A DNA stretch of 64,000 nt from Ctena decussata (GCA_963989385.1 OZ022503.1:51024858-51088857), one strand, 5' to 3'. Shown: positions 46,653 through 58,322, numbered from the stretch's first letter. The notes: generated by a model not told the origin, from the sequence alone. Numbers and translations: made by a program.

Positions 46653-47789
46653 GTGAGGCTTTGCTAGTGATTTCATTATTTTATTTACTAAACAAAAACA
46701 AAAACTTAGGAAGCACTATTTTTCATCCTGCCGTGGTCGGGAAAGGGTGACGCTTAAGAATCATTGTCATGTAGGAATACGTAATCATGACACATAAAAT
46801 TCAAGGTCCATCAGAAAAAGCAATCTTTATGTTATTCTGAATCTCACAGGGGCTATTTTTCTGCTTTCTATGCTCAATACAAAAAACTGCCGAATTTAAT
46901 TTAGTTCAAATACGCTTAATTCATAAACAAACTGTTGACAGTTCCTTTTCATTGTTAGTTTTAATTTGTATGGATGTATTAGCTATAACTATGCCAACAC
47001 ACGACTGGCCAACAGGCCGTAAGAACAAGAAGAAAAACCTGTTCGCCCTTCTTTTCTCAGTATTTTTAACATATTTTTCCAGAACTGTTTAAAGTCACTG
47101 ATTCATTTTTGATATACGGTTTTACAATCACTTTTATTATGGGGTAAAGTCTTTTCCTGCATATTCTTCCCGTTATTTGTTCACTTTGTTTCCTCATTGC
47201 ATTTAAGAATGCTATTTTCATGTAACAGATTTCACAGCAACCATTCAAGACACAAAGTTAATATTTGGTTAATGAATAGGCAAGGGCCAATTTTATCTTT
47301 GCACATGGACCTATTATTATGCTGCATTTTTTCAAGTACTTGTTATTTTTTTTCTATTCTCCATGCATTTGATGACTGATTTTTTTCTACAACTTTGCAA
47401 ACACCTTTCCAAAGTTGAGGGATTTTGTTTGGTTAATAATTAAACATTGACTTGTTCTGACATGGGAGACAGACCTAGCCTTCTTCTGCTTAATGTTTTC
47501 AGTGTTTGTTTATTTCTTTCTTTTTCCCATGCATTTAATATTGACAAGTTTCATAACAGACAACGAAACAGCTGTTCGAGACGGAAGGTTCATATAAGAG
47601 CATGAGTTTTCGATCATTCTGGCATTCTGATGTTTATTTTCCCAGTACCATCTTATTTTGCATTCAATTCGTTTTTTTGCATAACGAAAATCCTTGGCAA
47701 CGGTAGAATGTTCATTTTTGGTTACCGTCCGCAACTTTTAGGGGACCTCCATACGAACCGAACTACCAACTTATTGTGTGCACCGCAGC

Positions 47790-48230
47790 GGAGGGTTAGG
47801 GTGAAGGTTTGGGCCCAGTAAAACCGGTTTAAACCCCCCAGTAGTTATTACTGACCGTCCCAAGGCGGTACTTTTGTTGTGGTTGCATTTGTTTTATGTT
47901 CGGTGCTGTTTAATTTATAAAGTTCTCATTTTAACCCTTCTATAATAAAAATAGAAAATAGATAAAAATAATTGTTAAATGTTTTTCGTATAATTTGCTT
48001 AGTCTGTTGTAATTCTTCTGTTTGTCTAAATTATTTAGTTCAATAAAGATAGCTGAGTTGCCGCCTATTTGGGAAAGAGCTGCTGACTCGGCTTATCGCT
48101 TGTAATTTATTGTTTGTTGGGATGTCTTTGTCAATCTTTCCCTTTGATGTTGGGGATAGGGTTTGGGATCTGATTCAGTCAGTTCCTGAAGTGCAGTTAC
48201 TCTTTAAATTTTTCTATGCCACCTGGAGTA
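47790..48230 (+). mobile_element. Penelope-type 3' UTR fragment
   Basis: Contains aaccggtttaaacccc, ctgaccgtcccaaggcggta and gagttgccgcctatttggg, diverged from the other copies. The last part (about 48135-48210) recurs inverted at 63490-63562. Confidence 0.65.
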
Positions 48231-48849
48231 ATGTGTGAATTCTGTTGGATATTTACGGCCAGCATAGTAAATAAGGGTGCTGATCGAAAATGTAAAAATT
48301 GGCCGAACTGTTTTACTTCATATTTCAATAAAAATTGTATCAACGAAATGCTGAATAATAGTTTTTTCGGAATGAACTCGGAAAATGATCATTTTATGGA
48401 AAAAAGAGAAATATGCCGGCAAAAACTTGGATCAACGCAGTACAAAAGTCATGATTTACTATATATTCTACACATTTTGAGGGAAGTCAACTTAAGTAAA
48501 AAATGACCGCGGTATTTCTTATGCAATCTTTTAAAAAAGATATACCAGGCTGTTCGAAATTAAATGCGATATTCATAGTGAACACGAAAAAATGAATTTG
48601 AATATAAGGAAAAACAAAATTATAAGAAAAAGATGACTTGCCCTTAGCTCGTAGTGTAATTCATGACCTGTTCGATTCGCGTGAAGAGTTATCCATGTGA
48701 GTTGATAATGACTAGTTGTATTTTGGGGTTGGAACGGGCCTTCTCTCTTTTTTATTATTTTAATCAGGTATCTACGAACTTAAAATAACAAGATGAATCA
48801 TTTGCCACATTACTATTCTGAATTGACCATACATGTTATAATGTAACAG

Positions 48850-49088
48850 GAAGGCTGGAAGTGTCGAAAGAAAATGGCTTTAATTCAACGACTGAAGAAT
48901 ATGATGCACTCTATACTTTCGGCGCCAGGAGTTTCAGTATTTGGTTTGCAAACAACTTGTCTTTGGTTTATGACAGTGGTGACGATATTTCTACAAATAC
49001 CTCTGTGTTGTTTCCAGAGTTATTCAACTGCGATACTATATACCGCTCGACACCTACAGCAGGAAAGGATAAAACATCTGATAATAAG
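48850..49088 (+). CDS. MSP130-like exon (c)
   Basis: 239-bp exon with acceptor taacag (48849) and donor GTATGA (49089). It enters with two bases of a split Gly codon and ends in phase 0. The protein starts RLEVSKENGFNS, then EYDALYTFGARSFSIW, LVYDSGDDI, FPELFNCD and finally KDKTSDNK. RSFSIW, VYDSGD and the terminal DxRSDxKG-like ending are diagnostic of MSP130/choice-of-anchor I proteins. The downstream exon (expected to begin with a GPEPE-like segment) was not found in the window. Confidence 0.85.
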
Positions 49089-49599
49089 GTATGAAACGGT
49101 CAATTCCCGTTTAAAACATTTATTTTCAAGTTTTAATATCTTTGGTCTTGCTCGTCACGGTCCATATAGTGCTTTCTCCTGGCTGTGTCCTCAGCCTCTC
49201 CTCAGCACTGATTTCTGAAAATTCTAGGTACTTATACTATTATGTCTCAGCGACGAGAAAAGAACTTTGCATGCAGATCCACTTTGTAATTATCTTTGGA
49301 ACTGCGTGAATCGGAGGTGCGAGGTTGCGTGCATACACTCGATAGTCGTATAAGTGGTAAAAACTTCTAAATGCAAATCAGTATGATAAACGCTTCAACC
49401 TACACGTTTTGTGATAAAATATGGATTGATGTGAATATATTGATTTAGATACCTCGGAAAAAGTATAAGGAATATGTTTTTGAAACATGATAAATCTTCC
49501 CACAAAATACAGTTTTCCTTTTCTGGTCACTCCCCGTTGAGCGATGCAATATAAACAAAGGCCGAACAGAGAAATGTGACCTGACGCCTGGACAATTCG

Positions 49600-49975
49600 T
49601 TTTATTCGTTGTTTATGCCGTGTGGTGGCCGTAAAACGTCTACCCGTACATCATCCATCGTGCAGATTATATTCATTTTCGTCCTTTGAGATCAGAGGAT
49701 ATATTCTGAGAAATCTGATATTTTAGATTGGTTTAGACTTTTAGTCTAGATCATCGTCTTTTATATTAGTTGGAGCCTTCTTGATATTAATCACTCTTTG
49801 AATCGACTGCCCAATTAAAATTTAGAAATTACAGACGCGTCTCTCTGGTTTCGTCACCAGATATTGTCAGGGTCACTGATGAGGCTTTATTAGCCGAAAC
49901 TACGACGTCTGGCCCATGTTCTTTCTTCTGAATGTTTGTTCTCTGCTCTTAAAGGAACTCTTTAAGATTTTGATT
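49600..49975 (+). mobile_element. Penelope pLTR-type fragment with hammerhead
   Basis: About 350 bp collinear with 24160-24500 (ggccgtaaaacgt, tgagatcagaggat, ctttgaatcgactgcc, then the ribozyme and ctgctcttaaaggaactc). It is therefore a second copy of the ribozyme-bearing terminal region, without neighbouring RT. Confidence 0.7.
49862..49918 (+). ncRNA. type I hammerhead ribozyme, copy 2
   Basis: Core CTGATGA at 49876-49882, stem II GGCT/AGCC with loop TTATT, GAAA at 49896-49899, single-pair helix III C49900-G49907, and cleavage site GTC at 49907-49909. Helix I is GGGTCA (49870-49875) with TGGCCC (49910-49915). Changes relative to copy 1 fall in the stem II loop, the helix III loop and the allowed H position (A versus C). 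That pattern fits a functional RNA. Confidence 0.8.
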
Positions 49976-51309
49976 CGTTTATCACCGTCATTTACAATAA
50001 GATTTCCTGGTATTCAAAAGCTTTCATATTTTTGCATAAAAATATGTTGTTATTTTTCGTTTTTCTTGACGGTCTTTCATTGCTCACTTATCGTTGTACA
50101 TGCTTTTTTTACTGGCATACTAATATACTAAACCAACTTCTAACCGACCACTTTTTAGAACTAAATATTTTTATCATTTTTATCATTGCTTAAAACTTAA
50201 CTTCTTACATATTTTCAGTGTAAATACCATTACGTTTTACATTTTTACCCCTTAAAAAAAAGAAAAAATAGACAGAAGTCAAACAGTCAAACGCACAAGC
50301 CAAGAGTCAGGTGGTCGGTTAGATGTTGGTTTTAGTACATGTGGGCGCACGAACCATATGAACATATTTATCTTGGAATCTTACAAGATCATTTAACAAA
50401 TGAGGGGGGATTTTATACACCTACATGTGAACAGTGCAGACCCGGATCAGACTGCTCCATGTGCTTGCTTAGGTGGTTCTTCCAACTGTTTATAATAAAA
50501 AGCTAAGTCCTCGGGTGAAGCAAAGATGCTATGAACTTAAGGCACTGTGACATCATTGGTATGCCCTCCTGATGGGCCTTATGGTAAGGAAGAGCCTACT
50601 ACATTTGCAGTAGGTGCGGAGTGGGGACAAGTATTTTTCTCACTCTCATCTATCCAGTCTCTTTCTTCTTTTCTCCCTCTATCCGGGAGATATATGTTAC
50701 GAAATGGATCCGATCGTCGACTTTGTCGTCGAATTATTTTAATCCTTTCAATCAGTAGGGCTACAGTTTTTAGGGCAACTGTGGTAATAAAACATTTACG
50801 GAAATTGTGGCTACGTTATGCATGGGTTGTTGGTGAATACCTCTCGTGGACAGCGTATTGCATGATTTTAAGGTGAATACCTGCACGAGTCTTTTGATTG
50901 TGGACAGCGTGTTGCATGATTTTAATGTGAATACCTGCACGCTTATATTCGAGTCCCATGATTTAAATGTGAGACGCATACTATTTATACGCCTATCTTT
51001 TATTGAAAAGTTAGACGTGGCTGTTTAATTCTTATACTGAGGATGTTATATTGTTGTGTGCCCAGATTCTGTGTTAAGACCAGAACGGTAAGATTTTATT
51101 ATATTTATTTAGAATAGTTTGGCTAAGAATGAAAAATGTGACTTCTGATTGATATGGTATGATTATATGTGTCGACTGATTTGATTTTGTTGACAGTGAT
51201 CAGGCTGTGCATATGTCGACCAATTTTATTTATACTGACCATGCTGCGCATGGTATTTGTATATTAGGAAGTTTTGTAAATTACGGAAATAGTTTATATC
51301 ACTGATGTT

Positions 51310-51510
51310 GGTTGCAATGGTGTGCGTCTATTTGACGTCCAGTGACGTCAGTTGCATTCATGTTATTGCGACGTCAGCACTTTTTACATTAGTTTCACTG
51401 GTGTGCGTCTATTTGACGTCCAGTGACGTCAGTTGTATTCATGTTATTCATGTGACGTCAGTTGCATTCATGTTATTGCGACGTCAGCACTTTTTATATT
51501 AGTTTCACGT
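51310..51510 (+). promoter_or_regulatory. tandem CRE-like sites in the LTR
   Basis: A repeat unit (gtgcgtctatttgacgtcca, then gtgacgtcagtt, then gcgacgtcagcac) is present two to three times, giving at least six TGACGTCA-type cores within 200 bp. It is repeated identically in the 3' LTR at 59123-59323. ATF/CREB binding is established for this motif; use as an enhancer here is inferred. Confidence 0.55.
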
Positions 51511-51872
51511 ATACGTGGCCTATAGAAGTAGATTGATTTGTAATGGAACTAATTTATATACTCGTGACGTCAATTGACGCCATAGCATGCACCGCATTAA
51601 GGGTTTTTTCCATAAGTTTTAATGGTAACATTTGGTCATCATGCGTTTGATTTGCCTTCATTAGACGGCGTCATATGGTATAACATCATTGATGTCATGA
51701 TGTCAGATCAAACGTTATGATCCCAAATGTGTGAGAAACGCTTATTCAGCTATTATATTCTATGGCAAATGGTATTACGCTTAGTTTAAAGAAATGAATT
51801 AATACATATGCGAGTTAGATTTTGGTCAATCAATTTAATGTAAATAGGTCATTGTTTAGATTATTCATGTTT

Positions 51873-52795
51873 CACTGGTTGGGAGCGTACAGTACATGTG
51901 CACCGTTGTCCGATGTGTATAGTGGGCAAATCTTTGTCCGTTGTTATGACCTTCAGGGTGTGTTTGTGTGAAATGTGTTTTCTTTTATTGTTTGGATGTA
52001 AACCACTTGGTAAGAGTGTTTTCTCTATTTATGTTTTCCATTATGGTCATCTTTGGAGATGGCTAGATGTTGCTTTCTTTGCTCTAAATTCGTATTTTCA
52101 TCTGCAAATCACTGGTGTTTGTAATCAGATCACGTTACGTGTATCCAGAAAATCGGCCGAGTTAGCGTTTTAATTCGAAAAAAAATGTTAGTTAGTCCCT
52201 TTTTAAGATAGATTAATGATCTATTAAGAGATTTACCCATGATAAGTATCCTTTAAGTACGGGACAAATCCACAAGACAAGCAAAGCTGAGCATCCCCAA
52301 ATTTTTCTGACTGTATGGGATGTCTCACTGACAATCGGTTTTACGACCCACGATACAGAATAGTGTTTGACCCCTCTTTTGTTTTCTTTGAAAATAATTG
52401 CCCTTACCTAGCATGATATCTAACAAGATTAATTAATCCTGAACCTAAATACACCATAAAATATTTCTAAAGAAAACACGGTTGTTTCATATACAATTGA
52501 TGGCCAATTTTGAAGAAATGGTACCGGCGCAGATTTCGAAATCGAAAGTAGAGTAGTGATTTTCTCAAATTAAATGTGAAAATAAAGCATATAATAACAA
52601 TTTACAGAAAATTAAGGTGACATGTCGAAGAGATCTGTATTAAGGCTTGTCGAGCAAGCTGTTCTACCTACACTCAAAAATTTTAAAACACAAAAATAAA
52701 CAATTTTGAAACTTACCCGACATATTGGGACAAAGATGCGTCCACTATACAGATCAGGACAAACGGTCACTTGTACTGTACGCTCCCACCCAGTG
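51873..52795. mobile_element. 923-bp non-autonomous TIR element inside the 5' LTR
   Basis: Ends cactggttgggagcgtacag and its complement (one mismatch), extending to imperfect TIRs of about 67 bp (51873-51939 and 52728-52795). tgttt is duplicated on both sides (51868-51872 and 52796-52800). The 3' LTR has the intact empty site with a single tgttt. No transposase frame is present. CACTG termini with a 5-bp duplication are compatible with a Transib-like or related superfamily, but this is tentative. Confidence 0.85.
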
Positions 52796-53858
52796 TGTTT
52801 TATGTGGGATATGTCATGGTAATACCTGTTGACGTCAGTATACTTCTCGACAATGTTTGGCGTCAGATCCTTCGACGCACATGCGTGGTAGGATCTACGT
52901 TTCTTCATTGGCGGAAGTGGTAAGCACACTTTTAGCTTTACATCGTGAGCGCGAGTCGTGTCTAGTGACACGGCTGGCGTGTGCACGTTAAGCTCGGCAT
53001 TCGCCGAGGGCGTTGTATGGTATTTCCAAGACAGGCCCAAGTCTTACGTATTGTTATTATGTAGTTACAATGTATTAAGTGTAAGTTCGTTATTTTTAGG
53101 CACATCAAGTCCGGCAGTCAGCTGTTAGGGCTTAGAGCCACGTCTCACCTGGAGATTCGATATACGTCTCCAGGTTAATACCAACCCGGGTAGAGCAGTT
53201 ACAACGCCCTTGTGCATGTATTCCTAGCAGAGGCGGGAAGCACAAAATATTGGCAAAATCGATGTAATTACTGCAGAGGTGAAAGTGGGACAGTGTTCGT
53301 CCACTAAAGTGTGTCATATTAGACTGGTCTCTGGTACGATCCAGGGAGCGACCAGTATATAATCGTGCACGTGTTAATATAAGTTGGTGTTCCTCATGAT
53401 ATATGGACTGGCCCATGACATGATCCAGGGAACGACAAATTGAAGTCTACCAACATAAGGCCTTGTTTCTTTGTATGAGCTCAAACTAACGTTTTTTGTT
53501 ATTTGTGTTTTCCTTTAGTTCATGGCGCTGAGCCGAGTACGGTGTTGACGTCAGACGGTAATCTATTTGCGTATTGTACGCAAATCGATTGCAGATTTGA
53601 AACAAACACCTTACTTGGGCCAGCGACATGAACTGATATGTGTTGTATATTATTGTAATTGTGACAGTTGTAAATTGTATCGTTGTATATAGAATTTACA
53701 TTATATATAAACTTCAAAAATTCTAACGTTGTTAGAGTTTCCTTGTTAGTGTAATACACTGGTAGATAACCCTTTAACCGGAAATCACCCTCCGCCGTCC
53801 TGGCGACGCATAAGGCTCTACACCCGTGTCGACCGTGTGTAAAACCTTCTGCGTAACA

Positions 53859-53870
53859 TGGTGTCATGAA
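53859..53870 (+). other. primer-binding site (leucine-type tRNA)
   Basis: TGGTGTCATGAA follows the LTR directly. It is complementary to a tRNA 3' end ...GACACCA, as in many leucine tRNAs. Further downstream the match weakens, so the tRNA identity is tentative. Confidence 0.55.
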
Positions 53871-54803
53871 GTAACGGGATTTGATTTCCGGTTAATATCT
53901 GCCAGTGTAAGACATTGACAATATATACAGAATCTAGGCACAATTTTGTCAGACATTTTTTTTTATTATTATTAACTTTCTGATTGTTCTTTTCTAAGGT
54001 GACGTAAGGCTGTGAATTATAGGGGAGCAATTTCGCCACTAAATTCTTTGTAAATGTAACCTATACTCAATTAAGGTCAACTATCCTTATTCCCTGCGTG
54101 ATGAAGTGCGATAGCCCATGCATTAATTTGTGATAGAATGTAACAGGTTGCATATCTGAGTGGGGAAACTGAGGTATATAGACCTGAATTGTCTTGGCAC
54201 GGATGATACATATTTAGTTTTAAGGTCCGGTTGAGTACCTTGGCACTGCTGTTGCATGACAATCTGTTAGTTCATTAATTCAAACGTTTGTACGTAGTGT
54301 CGTAACCGTTACTGAGGTCCATTTTATGTCCTGATTTAGTAACGTAGGTCACTCGTAACGTTATATAATATCGTAACAATGAATTAAACCTAATAGCAGA
54401 ATCTTAAGTTTGATTTACCGTTGGTATCTTATAAGGTTTTGTAATGTAGAACGTACAGTTGTCGTGTCAGTGTTAATACGTTGCGTTACATACGTTACGT
54501 TTGTATATCCGATACGCTAGATCAAGTTGGGCGTAATTGTAATGTGGGTTATTTACGTCATCTAATTGTGTCATTTAATAGTGAAAAGTAATTCTCGGCA
54601 AAGTCAACGTCAGTTTATGACGTCATTTCCGGTCTGGTATGAACGTAACTTTAATGGCTACGTCCAGATCGCGAGTATACTAATTAATCAACGTTTTAGT
54701 TGGATTAGTTCGTTATTATTATTGTTAACGTTTTAGTTAACGTGTGTGACTATAAGTGAACGTCGGTTTCAGTTAAGTTAACGTGAGCATTACGTTTAGC
54801 GTC

Positions 54804-57398
54804 ATGGATCAGTTAGTTAAGACGGGAAGGGAGTTAGGATATGAAGGGCAGGCGTTGCAGGAATTTGTAAGGCAACAGCAAGAGACTGAAAGGGCAGAAA
54901 GGCACGCGGTAAGGGAACTTGATAAAGAGAAGATCGCGGCGGAGAAAGAGAAGATCGCGGCGGAGAAAGAAAAGATTGCGCAGGCCGAAAAAGACAGGGA
55001 AATTGAGTTAGCTAGGATCGCGCAGGCTGAAAAGGATAGGGAAGTAGAACTAGCTAAGATTGCAGCGGATAGGGAAATCGAGATGGCGCGGATTGAAAGT
55101 ATAGAGCGGCAAGCCGAGAAAGATAGGGAAGCTAGGTTGTCTCAAGTCGAAAGCGATAAGGAAGCAAAGTTGTCGAGCGAAGTTGAGTTAGAAAAGTTGA
55201 AGTACAGTTTTGAATTGCAGCAACGCGAGTTAAAGAATCAGATAGATTTGCAGAAGGTAACGTTTAGAGTTGAATTAGAAAAACAGAAGGCTGAAAAGTT
55301 AGCGCATGCGCGAGATCCCAAATTACCGTATTTTGATGAAAGTAAGGACAAAATGGATAGTTACTTATCAAGGTTTGAGAAATACGCGACGGCGAATAAA
55401 TGGGATAAAAACGTTTGGGCTGCATATTTAAGCGCATTACTTAAAGGTCGCGCGCTTGATGTCTATGATAGATTGTCTGTAGATGATGCAGCGGATTATG
55501 ACAAGTTGAAAGATGCGTTGTTAAAGAATTTTGATATGACTGAACGCGGATTTAGGAAGAAATTTCGCTATGATAGGCCTGAAAAGTCCGAAACGTTTAT
55601 TCAGTTTAGTAGTAGACTTAGGTCGTATCTTAATAAATGGTTGAAAATGGCGAAAGTAGACCAGTCTTACGAAGCTGTTTGCGATTTTTTCGCTAGAGAT
55701 CAGTTTTTAGAATCCTGTAGTAAAGAACTATATGTTCATTTGAAACCGAAAACATTCACAAATCTAGGTGAGATGGCTACGGAAGCAGATTTATTTGCAG
55801 AAGCACGTGGCGGTGTCTACGCTTGTGTTAATAAGGGGCAGCGTGATAGTAAGGGCGTAACTCAGAGTAGATCTGATAATAAGCCGAGTGCGAAGCCGGA
55901 GATAAAATGTAGTATTTGTGCTAAGGGACATTTAACATATAAATGTTTTAAGAATCCCGATAGGAAGCAAGCATATAGTGCGGAGGTAGGTGCAAGTGCA
56001 AGCGGGTATAGCGGAAGTAAGGGGAGTAGTTATGCACCGAAAGATGAGACACAAAGATCACAGAGTAAGAGCGATACTGTGCAGACGAAGGGTAGTAGTT
56101 CAGATCGTGGCCGTGGTCGGGGTTATTCCCGCGGACGTGGTCGGGGTGGCGGACATCAAATGAGCTTTTGTAAAACTACAATGAATAGGTCTCATGAAAT
56201 TGAAGGTCTCTATAAGAGTAAGGAAGAAAGTCCATTAATCAATGATAATGTGGATAGGGAAGGTGTCTGTTACTTTTTAAGGTCGCGAATACCAACAGCG
56301 CAGGGTACGGTTAATGGTAAAACAGTTGTAGTTTTAAGGGACACAGGTTGTACTGGGTGTGTCGTTCGTAGAAACTTGGTTTCTAATGATCAGTTACTTG
56401 GTAGAGAATCTGATGTAACTTTGATTGATGAATCTACCCAAAGGTATCCCTTAGCAATGGTTGACATAGATTGTCCATTTTTCACAGGAAAAACTGAGGC
56501 ATTGTGCATGGAAGATACATTGTATGACCTGGTTATTGGACATATTGACGGGTCAAAACTTCCCGATATGTCCCATTTTGCAATGGCGGCAGTGACTAGG
56601 TCACAAGCTAAGCAAGGTGAAGAGGTCTATAGGAAACTTAAAGTTCCTGATCAAATTATTGCTAGTGACAAGGAGGCATTGAAGCAGGCCCAAGTTGTTG
56701 ACCCTAAATTGAATGGCATAAGGCAAAGAGTGGAATCTGGGAATGTGACTTTTAGTCGTGGATTGAACCGAGGTGAAACTAAGTTTATCCGAAAGAAAGA
56801 TTTATTGTATAGGCAGTTTACTAAGGGAAACAAGGTCACTTTGCAACTTATTATCCCTGAAGGTTTTCGTGAAAAGGTGTTAAGATTGGCGCACGAAACC
56901 TTGATGTCAGGTCATTTGGGCATAAAGAAAACTATGGATAGAGTGTTAACTGAGTTCTTTTGGCCTGGAGTTTGTGGTGATGTGGCAAGGTTTTGTAAAT
57001 CTTGTGACATATGTCAAAGGACTATTCAAAAAGGTCCTGTCACTAAGGTACCTTTAGGAAAGTTGCCACAGATTGACACACCATTTAAACGAGTCGCTGT
57101 TGATATAGTTGGACCGATAGAACCTCGTTCTGACAGGAAATCCTGCTATATTTTAACAATGATATACTATGCGACGAGATATCCCGAGGCGGTAGCGTTA
57201 CCCGGCATTGAGACGGAACGCGTAGCCGAAGCGTTGGTTGAGATGTTCAGTAGATTAGGAATACCGAGTGAAATGCTAATCGAGCATGATAGTAAGATCA
57301 TGATTGACGTCATGAGAGAGGTTAGTAGGTTGTTGTCGCTTCAAGATCTGACAACTATTCCTTATCAATCTACTGGTAAAGGACCCGTGGAGAAATAG
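54804..57398 (+). CDS. Gag-protease-integrase polyprotein (N-terminal part)
   Basis: Chosen start is ATG at 54804; an in-frame GTG lies 21 bases upstream. From the ATG: a charged coiled coil (about residues 25-170, EKEKIA-type repeats), then a Gag core related to the SCAN/Gmr1 group (about 175-345). A zinc-knuckle-like CSICAKGHLTYKC follows at about 368, with an RG-rich tract at about 434-452. The aspartic-protease motif DTGC is at about 513. The H2C2 integrase zinc domain is at about 698-740, and the integrase core with VAVDIVGP (first Asp) at about 765. There is no RT between protease and integrase. The second catalytic Asp position reads IEHDS instead of the usual D-x-G, and the frame ends at TAG 57396-57398 just after the glutamate motif. 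The protein would package element RNA and insert DNA; enzymatic competence is doubtful. Confidence 0.85.
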   Translation: MDQLVKTGRELGYEGQALQEFVRQQQETERAERHAVRELDKEKIAAEKEKIAAEKEKIAQAEKDREIELARIAQAEKDREVELAKIAADREIEMARIESIERQAEKDREARLSQVESDKEAKLSSEVELEKLKYSFELQQRELKNQIDLQKVTFRVELEKQKAEKLAHARDPKLPYFDESKDKMDSYLSRFEKYATANKWDKNVWAAYLSALLKGRALDVYDRLSVDDAADYDKLKDALLKNFDMTERGFRKKFRYDRPEKSETFIQFSSRLRSYLNKWLKMAKVDQSYEAVCDFFARDQFLESCSKELYVHLKPKTFTNLGEMATEADLFAEARGGVYACVNKGQRDSKGVTQSRSDNKPSAKPEIKCSICAKGHLTYKCFKNPDRKQAYSAEVGASASGYSGSKGSSYAPKDETQRSQSKSDTVQTKGSSSDRGRGRGYSRGRGRGGGHQMSFCKTTMNRSHEIEGLYKSKEESPLINDNVDREGVCYFLRSRIPTAQGTVNGKTVVVLRDTGCTGCVVRRNLVSNDQLLGRESDVTLIDESTQRYPLAMVDIDCPFFTGKTEALCMEDTLYDLVIGHIDGSKLPDMSHFAMAAVTRSQAKQGEEVYRKLKVPDQIIASDKEALKQAQVVDPKLNGIRQRVESGNVTFSRGLNRGETKFIRKKDLLYRQFTKGNKVTLQLIIPEGFREKVLRLAHETLMSGHLGIKKTMDRVLTEFFWPGVCGDVARFCKSCDICQRTIQKGPVTKVPLGKLPQIDTPFKRVAVDIVGPIEPRSDRKSCYILTMIYYATRYPEAVALPGIETERVAEALVEMFSRLGIPSEMLIEHDSKIMIDVMREVSRLLSLQDLTTIPYQSTGKGPVEK

Positions 57399-58322
57399 CA
57401 TGATACATTGAAGCAGATATTACGTGAAATGTGCATAGAACGTCCGAATGACTGGGACAGGTATCTCCCAGCATTATTATTCGCAATAAGGGAAGTTCCA
57501 CAAGAGTCGTTAGGTTTTTCCCCGTTTGAACTGTTGTATGGACGTAATGTTAGGGGTCCTATGCAAATATTAAAGGAATTATGGTCTGTAGAGGAAACTG
57601 ACCAACGTGCGTTATTGACGTATCAGTACGTTATTGATTTAAAAGAACGTTTAGAGAGAACGTGTAAGTTAGCACAGGATATTGTCCGAAAAATGGACGT
57701 AAAGCAGAATGCTTATTATGATAAACGCGCGAGGTCGCGTAAGTTTGACGTCGGAGACAAAGTACTTTTGCTACTCCCGAACGAGTGCAATAAATTGTTA
57801 CTTCAATGGAACGGGCCATATGAAGTTGTCGAAGTAGTCAATGCAATGAACTACAAGATTAACGTCAAGGGCGTCGTGAATACTTATCCTGCTAACATGA
57901 TTAAGCAGTACGTTCAACGTCAAAAGAACGTGTCGTCTGCAGTTGTTAATGCACGTGACAATGTTGGATCAGAGGATCACAGTGATCCGAATGTCCAAAG
58001 AGTTAACATTTGTACGTCAGAGGACGTATCCCAATATGACTTCATACGTGAAAACGTAAAGCCCGACGACGTAACGTCGACTCAGAAAACGAATATGGAA
58101 GAACATGGTGGCGATAGTAGGTTGGAGGCAGAGGCAACGGATCCTGTGGGATCTGTCGTGCGAAGTAGGTGTAACGTCAAAGACAGCGTTAATTTTACGT
58201 CTGATACACTAAAAGGTGGCGATTTCCACCTAGTGTTCGATCAGACTTACCCATACTTCCCCATTCCATTTGAGGCACGACAGGTACGACACAGAGAATT
58301 GATTGACTTTGGGATTTGGTAA
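57399..58322 (+). pseudogene. integrase C-terminal part after in-frame TAG
   Basis: In phase with the preceding frame, separated only by the amber codon at 57396-57398. It contains DWDRYLPALLFAIREVPQES and LGFSPFELLYGRNVRGP, the block shared by Gmr1-like integrases. A chromo-like or linker segment (QWNGPYEVVEV) follows, then a tail without similarity to RT. Either the copy is disrupted or the stop is suppressed; nothing nearby resembles a known readthrough signal. Confidence 0.75.

Larger units (their letters stand above)
27422..49088 (+). other. MSP130-like gene, partial (three confident exons)
   Basis: Exons at 27422-27598, 46605-46652 and 48850-49088 have consensus splice sites and compatible phases, and together encode a contiguous stretch of an MSP130-family protein. 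Upstream and downstream exons were not found, so the gene probably extends beyond or is hidden among the repeats. MSP130 proteins are extracellular or GPI-anchored glycoproteins tied to biomineralisation in echinoderms and molluscs, and are related to bacterial choice-of-anchor I proteins. The 19-kb intron carries most of the repeats described here. Confidence 0.7.
50695..53858 (+). repeat. 5' LTR (3164 bp, carries an insertion)
   Basis: TGTTACG...CGTAACA. Apart from a 923-bp element plus its 5-bp duplication, a 30-bp segment and two small indels, it aligns without gaps to the 3' LTR; the length difference is fully accounted for by these. Roughly half a dozen substitutions are seen by eye, so the insertion is young. 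Confidence 0.9.

Noticed and set aside
49834..49915. Type III hammerhead using cagacg/cgtctg as helix III
   Set aside because: That pairing is absent in copy 1 and would leave a large internal loop; the one-pair helix III of type I fits both copies.
52612..53040. 142-residue minus-strand protein in the LTR
   Set aside because: It crosses the boundary of the 923-bp insertion and is disrupted in the 3' LTR.
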